Part shown: piece after piece, positions 15,801-25,160 of the stretch
Numbering within the stretch: position 1 is the stretch's first letter
How the letters are laid out: the number at the start of each line of letters is the position of its first letter
Assembly (NCBI RefSeq): GCF_038039215.1
Contig: NZ_JBBPCL010000001.1
Coordinates: 5,084,001-5,148,000, forward strand
Direction of reading: 5' to 3'
Source of the DNA: Pseudonocardia sp. T1-2H
Lineage (GTDB): Bacteria > Actinomycetota > Actinomycetes > Mycobacteriales > Pseudonocardiaceae
Length of the DNA: 64,000 nt
Translations under genes and position numbers: made by a program
The notes under the pieces: generated by a model
Databases searched by the model: none
Told to the model about the DNA's origin: nothing
The model's input: only the letters and a program-made list of their open reading frames with translations

Positions 15801-17256
15801 TACTGCAACGGCACTCGGTCAGGGTGGTGGTCGGTGACCGCGCCGTCGGTAGTGGCAGGTTCGGGCTTGGTGTTGTCGCTCGCGGCGCCAGCGCGACCAG
15901 TGCATGACGTGATTGATGCAGGTCAGCGGGGTGAGGGCGAGGGCGACGAGGAGTCGACGGATCTCGTTGGCCGACAGCGGGATCAGTCGGCGGATACCGG
16001 GTGGAGATCCCCCTTTTCGTCGCGGGTGTGCTCGGCGGCGTGTTCGGTGGCGCGGGTGGCGGCGAGGTAGGCCGCGGCGAGCATCGCGAGGGTGATGTGG
16101 GCGTACCAAGCTCGGAAGGACCGGACTTGATAGTGGTCGAGTCCGGCTTCGTTCTTCGCGGTCTGGAAGCACTCCTCGATCGCCCAGCGGGCCCCGGCGA
16201 CCCGGACCAGCTCCCGTAGCGGCGTCTGGGCGGGGGCGGCGCAGCGGTAGAACGCCAACTCCCGGACCGTCTTTCCCGGGCTCGAGTCGGTCTGGCGGCG
16301 GACCAGCAGCCAGTGCCCCCAGCCCTCGGGCAGCCCGGCGGTGTCCAGGGTGACGGCGGTCCAGTCGTAGATCCGTTCCCCGTGCGCGCCGGCGCCGATC
16401 GAGCGCCGTTCCCACCCGTCCTGGCCGGTGTCGGGGTCACGTGCCCCGGCGAGGGTGGCGAGCACCTTGGCCTGACGGCGATGTCCGTCCGGGCTGGTCA
16501 ACACGTCATCGTTGCGGGTGGCCAGCACGAACGGGACCTCGTGGTCGGCCAGCCACTTCCGGAAGGTCGGATTCTGGCCGTAGGCCTCGTCCGCGGTCGT
16601 CCAGGCCTCGCTGGTGAGCAGGCCGGCTCGCCAGGCGCGGGCGAGCATGGCGACCCCCAGCTGCGGTTTCGTCGCGAAGCCTGTCCCCTCCGGGATGCCC
16701 GCTGCAGCGCAGCGCTGCGGATCCTCGGTCCACGAGGTGGGCAGGTAGAGCTCGCGGTCGATCAACGCTCAGCCCTTGGTCGAGGCGTAGGCCAGGAACA
16801 CCCCGAGCTGGCAATTGTCGATCTTCCCGGTGGTGCCGGTGTACTGGCGTTGCACCCCTGCCGAACGTAGGCCCTTCTTGATGAACCCGGTCTCGTCGAC
16901 CACGAACACCCCCGACGCCTGGTCGCCGAGTTCGTCGAGGACGTAGCCGCGCACATCGTCACGCACGCCCTCGACGTCCCAGTCCGCAGTGCGCAGCAGC
17001 CGCTGCATCCCGTCCGGCGACAGCGCACCGGCGTGCTCGGCCAGCGTCCAACCGTTCTTGCGCTCGAGCCCGGCGAGCAGTCCGCGCACATAGACACCGG
17101 CCCGGGCCCGCGGCTCCGACCTGGTGAACCGCCGCCCGATCAACTCCGTGACCGCGTCCAACCTCGACACCCACCCAGCAAGATCGACCACACGTTGATC
17201 ATCACCGCCCGACGCCGATCAGACTCCCACGACACGCCACGACTGCCGTTGCAGTA
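15801..17256 (-). mobile_element. IS701-family insertion sequence
   Basis: The element is bounded by inverted repeats TACTGCAACGGCACTCG (15801-15817) and CGACTGCCGTTGCAGTA (17240-17256), which match with one mismatch. It is flanked by CTAA on the left and CTAG on the right. IS701 elements target YTAR and duplicate 4 bp, and both flanks fit YTAR although they are not identical. It carries one broken transposase gene and is probably immobile unless complemented. Confidence 0.82.
15819..17191 (-). pseudogene. IS701-family transposase with a stop and a frameshift
   Basis: The DDE transposase can be followed from RFTRSEPRARAGVYVRGLLA through FVVDETGFIKKG (first Asp), GVQRQYTGTTGKIDNCQLGV, TTADEAYGQNPTFRKWL (second Asp) and WAIEECFQTAKNEAGLDHYQ (Glu). 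At 16769-16771 an in-frame TGA interrupts STKG-stop-ALIDRELYLP, where the family usually has another residue, so CGA to TGA is likely. Near 16000 a one-base loss changes frame: DLHPVSAD-stop versus GIRRLIPLSANEIRRLL. The catalytic residues remain but the gene cannot make a full protein. Confidence 0.82.
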
Positions 17257-17416
17257 CTAGTGCCGTCTCGTGCCGGCAGGCCGAGAGGTCGCCCCTCCAG
17301 TTGCAACCGCGGGCCGTGGATCGCGGGGGACGAGCGATCTGCAACCTGGCGCCTGCCCGTAGCGTGCCGACCCCGCGCCGGGCCGGACTCGACGCGGTGT
17401 GGGCCGGGCGCCCGGT

Positions 17417-19144
17417 TCAGGTGAAGACGTACTCGCCGGGGCCGTCGCCGAGTACCCGGTAGCGTGTGCTGCCCACCGGGGGCGGCTCGCCCAACGGGCC
17501 GGCGTGCTGCGCCGACCAGCGCGCCCAGTCTTCCCACCACGAGCCGCTGCGCCGCTGGGCGACCTCACGCCACCCGGCGCCGGTGGGCGGCAGGGTGGTT
17601 TCCGACTCCGCGACCTCGTACCAGGCTTTGGGCCCGGGCGGGTTCACGATGCCGGCGATGTGGCCGCCGCTGCTGAGCACGAACCGCACCGGCCCGCGCA
17701 GCAGACCCGTCGTCGTGTAGGCCGATTCCCAGGGCACGATATGGTCGTTGATCGCGCTGACCACGTAGCCGGGCGACGTGCCCGCGCTCAGGTCGATCAG
17801 CGTGCCGGCGATCTCCAGCGTGCCTGCGGCGAGCTTGTTCTGGACGTAGAAGTTGCGCAGGTAGAACGTGTGCATCGCGGCCGGCATCCGGGTGCTGTCG
17901 GCGTTCCAGGCCAGAATGTCGAACGTGGGCGGGTCCTGGCCCATCAACCAGTTCGACACCACATAGTTGAAGATCAGGTCATTGGCGCGTAGTACGTCGA
18001 ACGCGCCGGCCATCGATCTGCCCTCGAGCAGGCCCTCGCGCTGCATCTTCTTCTCCAGCCGGGCGACGGTGCGCTCGTCGGTGAAGGTGCCCAGGACGCC
18101 CGGCTGGGCGTAGTCGAGCAGGGTGTTGAGCAGGGTCACGGTGCCGATACGGCTGTCCCCGGACTGGGCCAGATAGGCGGCCGTGATCGCGGTCAGCGCC
18201 CCGCCCAGGCACAGCCCGACGATGTCGATGGTCGCCACCGCGGTGATGTCGGAGATGACGTCGAGGGCGATCTGCGGCCCGCGCACCAGGTAGTCGTCCA
18301 TGGAGGTGGCGGACATGTCCTTGGACGGGTTCTTGTAACTGATCGCGAACACGGTGCGGCCGTGCTGCACGGCCCATTCGATGAAGCTGCGCCCCGGGGC
18401 CAGGTCCATGATGTAGTACTTGTTGATCCACGGCGGGCTGCACAGCAGCGGCGTGGCGTGCACCTGCGGGGTCTGCGGCTCGTACTGCAGCAGCTCCATC
18501 AGCTCGTTGCGGTAGACGACCCTGGCCGGGGTGGCGGCGAGGTCCCGCCCCATGTGGAAGCCGCTGGCATCGACTTGGCGCGGCCTGCCCTCGTTGTGCA
18601 GCAGGTCGTCGACGAAGTTGCGGGCGCCGCGGGCGAGGCTGGCACCGCCGGTGCCGAACGCGTGCTTGAGCGCGGCCGGGTTGCTGGCCAGGAAGTTCGT
18701 CGGGGCGGCGGCGTCGAGCAGCAGGTCGAGCGCGAGCGTGGCCTTCCGCGCAGCGTCGGCCTCCAGAGCCGCCGATGCAACGACCTCGCGCGCGAACCGG
18801 CACGCCGCCAGATAGGCCAGCCGCAGCGAGTAGTAGGCCGGGTTGGTGCTCCAGGCCGAGTCGGCGAACCGTGGATCCTTCGGATCCACCGGCACCGGGG
18901 GTTCGGCCGGACCGCCGAGCCAACGGATCGCCGCGATCATCGGGATCCGCGCGAGGTCGCCCGCCAACTGCATCGACGCGCCCATCGCGCCGGCCGGATT
19001 GGTCAGCGTGGCGCGTGCCGCCTGCGACAGCGCCTCGCCGAAACCGGCCGCATCGAAATCCTCAACCAGATCGGACGCCGGGCCGAGCACACCCGCTGCC
19101 CGCTCCGCGCCATCCCGCTGCGACTCGGTAAACTCTGGAGCCAT
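17417..19144 (-). CDS. phaC: Poly(3-hydroxyalkanoate) synthase, class I-like
   Basis: The protein has 575 aa, normal for class I PhaC. It polymerises hydroxyacyl-CoA into PHA at the granule surface. The N-terminal PhaC_N domain contains DPRFADSAWSTNPAYYSLRL. The alpha/beta-hydrolase core has the cysteine lipase-like box GLCLGG (Cys312), Asp467 in NDHIVPW and His495 in SGGHIAG, so the triad is complete. PPWINKYYIMDL and GRTVFAISYKNP are further family signatures. The ATG at 19144 follows a strong GGGAGG site. No phaA or phaB is present; phasins and a hydrolase follow within 6.5 kb, which points to a PHA granule function carried on the island. Confidence 0.93.
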   Translation of the reverse strand: MAPEFTESQRDGAERAAGVLGPASDLVEDFDAAGFGEALSQAARATLTNPAGAMGASMQLAGDLARIPMIAAIRWLGGPAEPPVPVDPKDPRFADSAWSTNPAYYSLRLAYLAACRFAREVVASAALEADAARKATLALDLLLDAAAPTNFLASNPAALKHAFGTGGASLARGARNFVDDLLHNEGRPRQVDASGFHMGRDLAATPARVVYRNELMELLQYEPQTPQVHATPLLCSPPWINKYYIMDLAPGRSFIEWAVQHGRTVFAISYKNPSKDMSATSMDDYLVRGPQIALDVISDITAVATIDIVGLCLGGALTAITAAYLAQSGDSRIGTVTLLNTLLDYAQPGVLGTFTDERTVARLEKKMQREGLLEGRSMAGAFDVLRANDLIFNYVVSNWLMGQDPPTFDILAWNADSTRMPAAMHTFYLRNFYVQNKLAAGTLEIAGTLIDLSAGTSPGYVVSAINDHIVPWESAYTTTGLLRGPVRFVLSSGGHIAGIVNPPGPKAWYEVAESETTLPPTGAGWREVAQRRSGSWWEDWARWSAQHAGPLGEPPPVGSTRYRVLGDGPGEYVFT

Positions 19145-19318
19145 ACTTCTATCCTCCCGGCGCCCGGCCCGGCTACTCAAGGACCCGGACGGCGACCTGG
19201 GCCGGCACGGCCGGGCAAATGCCACGCCCTGCTGACCGGCAAGGACCAGTTCCCTGCGACCGGCTCGCCGGACCGGGCGTCGAGCAGGACCGGTCTCTAG
19301 ATGACTGATTCCAAGGGA

Positions 19319-20145
19319 TCAGTGGTCGTAGGCCAGTAGCGATCGCTTGATCGGCTGGCCGGTGCGGTCGTTGTGCCAGATCGCGGCGGTCAGGGCCAAG
19401 ACGCGTTGCACGACCCGGACCCAGACCCCCGCGGGGCTGCGTCCGCCGTGTCGTTCCAGGTCGAGCTGGCCCTTGAACGTGTCGTTGATCGACTCGATGA
19501 CCTGCCGCAACGGCCTGAAGAACTCGGCCCCGGCCCGGGGGAGCTTACCCTTGCGGGCCGGACGCAGCAGAGCCAGCTCAGCCGCGGCGAGGGTGGTCTC
19601 GAACGGGCGGCCGTAGTAGTTCTTGTCCGCGATCAGGATCTGTCCGGGTCGTCCCCTGGTCAGCTCGGCGTCCGCGTCGAGGATCCCGAGCAGGGTCTGG
19701 CGCTCGTCGGCCTTCGCCCCGGTCAGGGCGAACCCGACCGGCAGCCCGTGCAGCGTGCACACCAGATGCAACCGCAGGCCCCAGAAGAACCGGGAGTGGC
19801 TGGCGCAGTAGCCGTACTCGGCCCACCCGGCCAGGTCCGAGCGCTGCACCGCCTCGCGGGATCGGGCGCACTCGACCGGGGTGGAATCGGCCACCCACAC
19901 GTCATCGGTCCACAGACTCGTGTCCCGGGCCAGCACCCCCACCAGCCACCCGATCGTTGCGCCCAGGCGCCGCAACCGCTTGTTGTAACCGGGCTGCTTG
20001 GGCAGATACAGGAACAGATGCCGCAGGTGGGCGCGGGTGTAGCGCAGCCAACGCGCTTCGCTGGTGTGCCCGAGCAGGGCCTGCATCACCGCCAGGGTGA
20101 TCAGCTCGGCATCGGTGATCTTCGGTGCGATCCCGATCTTCCGAG
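19319..20145 (-). pseudogene. IS982-family transposase, 5'-truncated
   Basis: From KIGIAPKITDAELITLAVMQ onward the protein matches actinobacterial IS982-type transposases: ALLGHTSEARWLRYTRAHLR, a WVADSTPVECARSR catalytic segment, SDLAGWAEYGYCASHSRFFW, ILIADKNYYGRPFE, and the end VIESINDTFKGQLDLE with RVLALTAAIWHN. The first ~30 residues expected for the family are absent; the frame instead runs antisense through a phasin gene, so the 5' end was lost at the junction near 20145. No flanking repeats were found. It interrupts the phasin on the other strand. Confidence 0.7.
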
Positions 20146-20443
20146 CCCGGACCGGCTCATCGACGACTGGTTCGACATCGCCGATGAGACGCTGACCGCC
20201 CAGCGCGAGTTCGCCAAAGCCCTGCTCGCCTTCGGGAGCCCCATGATCGACGCCGTGAGCCGCGCCGCCATGCGCACGATCGAAGCCACCCAGGAGGCGA
20301 CGCGGGAGGCCACTCGGGAGGCGGCGGAGGCCACTACGCAGGCCACTCGGGAGGCGATGGAGGCCGCTACGCAGGGCTCTCGGGAGGCGCCCCCGGAGGC
20401 GCCCCGGACGACTCGGGCGAGCTCCGCGCGCAGGGACGGTTGA
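20146..20443 (+). pseudogene. Phasin-like protein, N-terminus removed by the IS982-type insertion
   Basis: The plus strand reads RLIDDWFDIADETLTAQREF then AKALLAFGSPMIDAVSRAAM, followed by a degenerate coiled-coil tail of repeated EATREA-like units (EATQEATREATREAAEATTQ). This aligns well with the intact phasin at 25161-25562 (QIVDKVFDFAEQVLATQREL, then TKTLLSAGAQATEAATS). No start codon or N-terminus is available because the IS remnant begins directly upstream. Phasins coat PHA granules; the presence of a second copy supports a PHA locus that was once larger. Confidence 0.65.
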
Positions 20444-20528
20444 GCGCGGGCGCGTCCCCAGCCTCGGCCACGGCGCTCGCCGGGCGGCGGGCTGGCTCGG
20501 TGTCACCCAGGTGTCGCCCAGCCTGTCG

Positions 20529-21461
20529 TCAGGATGCGGTGCCCGTCGGCTCGTCCACGACCTGGTCCATCGCGGCGAGGGTCGCCGCATTGCAGGCGGC
20601 GAGCACGGCCGTTGCGAAGCGACCGGGAGCGTGGAGAAAGACGCCGTGGTCTCCGTCGATCTCGATGACCGTGCAGTCGGGCAGCGCGTGCGCCAGCTTC
20701 CACTGCCGCCGGGCCGGCACGATCCGGTCGTTCCTGGTGATCACCACCGAGGTGGGCACGTCGACGGATCCGATCCATTCGTGCGAGGTGAAGTGGCCCA
20801 CGGCCTGCGCGGTGGACAGCGCGGTGAGCAGCGGGGTGTGACGCATCTGCGCGATCGCCCACCCGCGGGTTGTCGGGTTGATGTCGCGGTCGAGCAGGCT
20901 CGCGCCCAAGACGTCGGCGCCCAGGGGATACATCGCCGGGAAGAAGGCGGCGGCGGCGACCACACCCGGCATCATGAGCGCGACGGCCCGTTCCCATGGC
21001 GAGCCGGACACGTTGCGGGCCGTCGAGCACAGCACCAGCCCCGCGGTCAGGTCCGGATGCCGCCGCCAGATCAGTTGCGCGACGAGCCCACCCATGGAGA
21101 AGCCGACGGGGATCAGCCGGTCGATCCCGAGTACCCGAGCGAGGGCCGCGACGTCGTCGGCACAGTCCTCGAGCCGGAACGTCGAGCACGGGATGCCGCG
21201 CCCGTGCCCGCGCTGGTCGAGGGCGATGACGCGGTACCGCCGGCCCAGCACCGTCATGGCGCCGGACCAGTTGAGCTCGGCGGTAAGGGTGGCGCCGTGC
21301 AGCAGGACCAGCACGGGGGCGCCGGGCGGCCCGGGCCACTCCCACACCATTGTTCGCCCCCGCGCGGGCAGGTCGACCACGTACTCCCGCAGCAGCGCGG
21401 TAGGCGTAGCCGATGTTGCTCGCTGCATCGCGCCACCCCCCGCACCGGCCCCTCGGGTCAT
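20529..21461 (-). CDS. Alpha/beta-hydrolase, possible PHA- or acyl-thioester-active esterase
   Basis: The protein has 310 aa. The oxyanion loop is LLHGATLTAELNW, the nucleophile elbow GFSMGGLVAQ, the acid is in VITRNDRIVP and the histidine in IDGDHGVFLHAP, giving a complete Ser-Asp-His triad. No signal peptide is seen, so it acts in the cytoplasm. It lies among PHA genes, which makes a role in PHA turnover plausible but unproven; the fold covers many esterases. The ATG at 21461 overlaps a GGGAGGGG motif closely, and ATG 21428 is an alternative start. Confidence 0.82.
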   Translation of the reverse strand: MTRGAGAGGGAMQRATSATPTALLREYVVDLPARGRTMVWEWPGPPGAPVLVLLHGATLTAELNWSGAMTVLGRRYRVIALDQRGHGRGIPCSTFRLEDCADDVAALARVLGIDRLIPVGFSMGGLVAQLIWRRHPDLTAGLVLCSTARNVSGSPWERAVALMMPGVVAAAAFFPAMYPLGADVLGASLLDRDINPTTRGWAIAQMRHTPLLTALSTAQAVGHFTSHEWIGSVDVPTSVVITRNDRIVPARRQWKLAHALPDCTVIEIDGDHGVFLHAPGRFATAVLAACNAATLAAMDQVVDEPTGTAS

Positions 21462-21625
21462 CCCCTCCCGGAGGCCCCAGACCGCCGCCGTTGGGACCGG
21501 GCAGGTACAGCCAGGTTACCTCGCAGGTTGCGTCCTTGGCGGGGGTGTGCGGCGGTGCTGTTGGTTAGTAGCGTGGCGTCGGGGACACCGAAGTGATGCT
21601 GCTCGTTGCTGTTGAAGCGGTTGTT

Positions 21626-21892
21626 CTACCGCGTCCATCGGCGACGCCGGTCGCGAGCCAAGATCCTCGTCTCCGACCGGTAGTCGCCCTCGACCGGCGT
21701 CACCGGGCTTGACGCCTCGAGATAGCCAGCCCGGTGTAGGTCGTGGCCGGCGAGGATGCCGACGCCACGGCCGAGGTTGTGCGTTATCACGGCCAGTGCG
21801 AGCCACGCGGCGTTGGCCATGAACCGCCCGGAGGGCAGGTGGGCCAGTCCGGTCGACGTCAGCTCGGCGATGGACTGCTCGACCGGTGACGG
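21626..21892 (-). pseudogene. IS1380-family transposase C-terminal fragment
   Basis: The segment VEQSIAELTSTGLAHLPSGR followed by FMANAAWLALAVITHNLGRG and VGILAGHDLHRA matches the C-terminal end of IS1380 DDE group 1 transposases, where a VEQ..ADL..GPLAHLPSG..AN.AWL pattern is standard. Everything before it is missing. The fragment is about 90 residues, so it is a scar. It runs directly into a Usp-like fragment on the other strand. Confidence 0.6.
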
Positions 21893-21944
21893 CCCGACGT
21901 TGAGCCCCGTAATGACCGGTGGCGCGCAGCCCGGCCAGATTGCA

Positions 21945-22310
21945 GTGACCATGGTCGCGCCCGCAATCTGGGAGATCCAGGACCCGCATGGGGGCGCAGA
22001 GTCTGCGTGGCGGCGGCTGCGGGCGGCGCAGAAGCGCCTGCAAGCCGGCGGGATCGAGGTCTCGTGCATGATCGGCGACCCGGACCCGATGACGGCGTTC
22101 GAGCGCGAGTGGAAGCGCGGTCGCTACGACGAGATCATCGTCTCCACGCTCCCGAGTCACCTGTCGAAATGGCTTCACACCGATCTTCCCCATCGCATCG
22201 GGCATGCCGCCGCCGGCGTCCCCATCACGCACGTGATCGCCTCTCGTGATTCGCGACCTTCCGCCCGTGGGCCGGAGCGTCTCGCCCGCGACCGCCCGAG
22301 CAGCAGCTAG
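21945..22310 (+). pseudogene. Universal-stress-type nucleotide-binding domain, 5'-truncated
   Basis: The recognisable part, RLRAAQKRLQAGGIEVSCMI, GDPDPMTAFEREWKRGRYDE, IIVSTLPSHLSKWLHTDLPH and GVPITHVI, is the C-terminal half of a Usp-like domain common in actinobacteria, in which a GD.DP motif and (D/E)EIIVST precede the last strand. The first beta strand and nucleotide-binding start are missing, replaced by sequence antisense to the IS1380 scar. No ribosome-binding site fits. Confidence 0.5.
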
Positions 22311-22450
22311 GGCGCGCCGGCCGAGGGCCCGAGAGGGGCCGTCATCCGATGTCCTGCGGCGTGGGTCCGATGCTGCTGACGAGGTATGAGGTAGTAGGGA
22401 GCGGGTCGGTGTGCAGGCGCGGTTGCTGCGGCCCGGGGAACGGTGGGGCC

Positions 22451-22871
22451 ATGCCCGACGCCGAAGATCTGGCGGATCTGCTGCGCGACGCCGCGCAGGT
22501 GCTGGAGCGGCTGGCATCGACTTCGGGATCGCCGAGCTCGGCCTGCTGCGCGCCGCGGTGACCGCCCATGCCCTCGCCCGCGGCGTCGTTCCCCACGCCG
22601 CCACCGCGGTGACATCGCCGTCAACGAGGTTGCCAGCAACAGCATCGAGCACGGCGCCGGGCACGGCACCTTCCGGATCTGGTACACCCCCATCGGGCTG
22701 ACCTGGGAGATCCACGACCCCGGCGAACTGCGGCCCGGCCTGCTCGGACTGGCCCCACCCCCGGCCGCCGCTGCCCGCGGCCGGGGGCTCTACTGCGCCC
22801 GCGAACTCAGCCACGACCTACACATCTGCCACGACGAGACTGGCACCACCGTCCGCGCCAGCACCCGCTGA
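22451..22871 (+). pseudogene. RsbW-like anti-sigma histidine-kinase-type ATPase, frameshifted
   Basis: Three frames combine into one small HATPase_c protein. The N-terminus is MPDAEDLADLLRDAAQVLER, then FGIAELGLLRAAVTAHALAR in a second frame, then VNEVASNSIEHGAGHGTFRI (the N box), TWEIHDPGELRPGLLG and GRGLYCARELSHDLHI in a third. Proteins of this kind bind ATP and phosphorylate anti-anti-sigma partners in stress signalling. Two frameshifts between about 22520 and 22625 break it. A sigma factor with frameshifts lies 4 kb downstream, but a link is only suggestive. Confidence 0.6.
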
Positions 22872-23188
22872 CCATTTCCGGGCCACTGCTGCCATGCCCT
22901 GCGGCCGAGGACCCGCGCCATGATCTCCGCTTCGGATATGCCCGTTGACGTGCTCGCCTCCAGGCCCTTGGGGGCAGGGAGCGTTCCGTCGTAGGTGTAC
23001 TCGTAGATCCGGCCGTTCCTCCGGAGCAGCGTGCCCACGGCTACCTCGATGTGGCCGCTGTTCTCGACGATTCGCCCGGCGATCATGCCGGTGATGCGGA
23101 TGTGGCCACGGTTGTAGATATCCCCGGCCGCGTAGCCGTCCAGCCGAGCCGACACATCGGCGTTGAGCACTCGGCGAACGCGTTGCAC
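22790..23188 (-). CDS. Hypothetical protein, uncertain
   Basis: The 132-residue frame contains a glycine- and turn-rich stretch (LDGYAAGDIYNRGHIRITGM, IAGRIVENSGHIEVAVGTLL) with alternating hydrophobic residues that resembles a short beta-solenoid, as in bactofilin-like proteins. The last 25 residues run antisense across the end of the RsbW-like remnant, which weakens the call. No family or neighbour relation is clear. Confidence 0.35.
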   Translation of the reverse strand: MQRVRRVLNADVSARLDGYAAGDIYNRGHIRITGMIAGRIVENSGHIEVAVGTLLRRNGRIYEYTYDGTLPAPKGLEASTSTGISEAEIMARVLGRRAWQQWPGNGQRVLARTVVPVSSWQMCRSWLSSRAQ

Positions 23189-23252
23189 CCGTCGGTCACC
23201 ACCGCCTGAAGCTCGACCCGATCTTGCCGGCTTCGCCAGTCCAAGCCTTCAA

Positions 23253-23459
23253 CTAGACCGCCTCCAGAGGCTCGACCCGCTTGAGGAACGCACGGACGGC
23301 GAGGTAGTCGGCGAGCGGCTGCTTGTGCTCACCGCAGGCCACCCAGACCTTCTCGCGGTCGGGAGCGTGCAGCCTGGGGTTGTTCCACACAACCGCCCAG
23401 GTCGCGGCGGCCTGGCACCCCTTGGCCGAGCAGATCGCTGGGCTCTCGTGATCGCTCAC
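23253..23459 (-). CDS. Small conserved Cys-containing protein
   Basis: This 68-residue protein reads MSDHESPAICSAKGCQAAAT then WAVVWNNPRLHAPDREKVWV, ACGEHKQPLADYLAVR. CSAKGC..A..WA..WNNP..H.PDR...W.AC.EH is a pattern I associate with a widespread small actinobacterial protein, with a C-x4-C plus C-x2-H arrangement that could bind zinc. Its function is unknown. It is divergent from moaA with about 185 bp between them. Confidence 0.8.
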   Translation of the reverse strand: MSDHESPAICSAKGCQAAATWAVVWNNPRLHAPDREKVWVACGEHKQPLADYLAVRAFLKRVEPLEAV

Positions 23460-23644
23460 CGGGCCAGTCTGGCAAGCGGGGGTGACCTGCAGCCAGGAGA
23501 GCCCCGCCCGTCATCGGCCCACCCGGCTGCTGTTGTGGTCGCGGCAGGCCCGGCTGGGTGAACCGCCGCCCGTACAGCAAGATCCACTCAGTCCGTCGAC
23601 TCACAACCGACGGCGGGTGATGGATCCGGGCCTACGCTGGGCGC

Positions 23645-24694
23645 ATGGCGCAAGCATCGGGCGACGCAGGAGGGGACGCGGTCAGGCCGGCGGTCCGCGA
23701 CCGCCGCGCCCGACCACTGCGCGACCTGCGGATATCGGTCACCGACCGCTGCAACTTCCGCTGCGGCTACTGCATGCCGCGCGACGTCTTCGGCCCCGAC
23801 CACGCGTTCCTGCCGCGCAGCGAGCTGCTGTCCTACGAAGAGCTCGGCCGGCTGGTACGGGTCTTCGCCGACCTCGGCGTCAGCAAGGTCCGGCTCACCG
23901 GCGGTGAGCCGCTGCTGCGCCGCGACCTCGACGCCCTGGTGTCCCTCGTCGCGTCGACACCGGGCATCACCGACGTCGCGCTGACCACCAACGGCTCGCT
24001 GCTCGCCGCCCACGCGCGGAGCCTGCGCGATGCGGGGCTGCACCGCGTGACGGTCAGCCTGGACAGCCTCGACCCGACAGTGTTCGCGGCCATGGGCGAC
24101 ACGAAAGTCCCTCTGTCGAAGGTGCTCGACGGCATCGCCGCGGCCGCCCACGCCGGGTTGTCGCCAATCAAGCTCAACACCGTGCTGCGCCGAGGGATGA
24201 ACGAGGCCGGTCTGCTCGACCTGGTCGAGTTCGCCCGCGACGGCGGCCATGTGCTGCGGTGCATCGAGTACATGGACGTGGGCAACACCAATGGCTGGGA
24301 CCGGTCGGAGGTCGTCACCTCGGCCGAGGTGCTGGACCAGATCGCCGCAATGCACCCGGTCGAACCCGTGGCGGCGGCGCGCCCAGGCGAGGTCGCCCAA
24401 CGCTGGCGCTTCCTCGACGGACGTGGCGAGTTCGGGCTGATCTCGTCGGTGAGCACGCCGTTCTGCAGCACCTGCACCCGGGCCAGGGTCACCGCGGTCG
24501 GCGAGCTCTACACCTGCTTGTTCGCCGCGCACGGGCGTGACCTGCGCGGCCTGCTCCGGGGTGGGGTCGACGACGACGCGCTGCATGCTGCGATCGCCGC
24601 CGTCTGGGGCGCCCGGGACGACCGCTACTCCGAGCTGCGTGGCCTGGGCACCGTAGACCTCCCGAAGCCGGAGATGTCCTATCTCGGCGGCTGA
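23645..24694 (+). CDS. moaA: GTP 3',8-cyclase, molybdenum cofactor biosynthesis
   Basis: MoaA uses S-adenosylmethionine radical chemistry to convert GTP to 3',8-cyclo-GTP, the first committed step to molybdopterin. The N-terminal cluster motif is CNFRCGYC (Cys36, Cys40, Cys43), the SAM-binding GGEP is at 86-89, and the C-terminal substrate-binding cluster uses Cys274, Cys277 and Cys291 (FCSTCTRARV..LYTC). The protein ends in Gly-Gly as MoaA requires for catalysis. At 349 aa the length is normal. No other moa gene adjoins it, so it is an orphan copy on the island; the partner genes must be elsewhere. Confidence 0.94.
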   Translation: MAQASGDAGGDAVRPAVRDRRARPLRDLRISVTDRCNFRCGYCMPRDVFGPDHAFLPRSELLSYEELGRLVRVFADLGVSKVRLTGGEPLLRRDLDALVSLVASTPGITDVALTTNGSLLAAHARSLRDAGLHRVTVSLDSLDPTVFAAMGDTKVPLSKVLDGIAAAAHAGLSPIKLNTVLRRGMNEAGLLDLVEFARDGGHVLRCIEYMDVGNTNGWDRSEVVTSAEVLDQIAAMHPVEPVAAARPGEVAQRWRFLDGRGEFGLISSVSTPFCSTCTRARVTAVGELYTCLFAAHGRDLRGLLRGGVDDDALHAAIAAVWGARDDRYSELRGLGTVDLPKPEMSYLGG

Positions 24695-24762
24695 TACCCG
24701 GCCTGGCGCGGACACCGGGCACGGCTGCCACGCCGCCGGCCAGCCGATATTTGCGACAGCGC

Positions 24763-25041
24763 GCTCATGGCGACGATGAGCAGCGGCAAGCGAGTCCGGG
24801 AACCGATCCCCGGCGGAACGTAGACCATATACGAGCGGCTGCCCACCGGTCCGCTGTAGCCGACCTTCTCCCACCCTGGCCGGACGGCACCTTGCCCGCC
24901 CGGACCCCTCCGTCGCGGCGCCGTCGGCCTGCGACGCAGGCCCCGTTTGCGCGGTGACATCGGGACTCGCATCGCGCCCCGAGCCTGCTTCTGTGTCCGG
25001 CGCGGCGGCATGCGCCCCCTCCGTGACGAAATCGGCTCCAC
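24763..25041 (-). pseudogene. PHB depolymerase-type esterase, N-terminal fragment
   Basis: After a low-complexity Arg/Pro-rich start, the frame reads VGYSGPVGSRSYMVYVPPGI followed by GSRTRLPLLIVAM. This matches the opening strands of the PHB depolymerase/LpqC esterase family, in which G..GSR.Y.(L/V)YVP.G......PL(L/I)V(M/A)LHG is typical. The sequence breaks off just before the oxyanion LHG motif, and the catalytic domain is absent. Its place beside the phasin and downstream of PHA synthase supports the call, which otherwise rests on about 30 residues. Confidence 0.5.
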
Positions 25042-25160
25042 TCCGGTCCGCTGAGGACACGGAACAGCCAGCTCACGGCACCTGGCGACGGCGAAGGCCG
25101 CCGCCAGGTGACAGCACCGGCCCGACGTCTACCGTCGGGTCGGGTCAGGTCGGATCGAAA

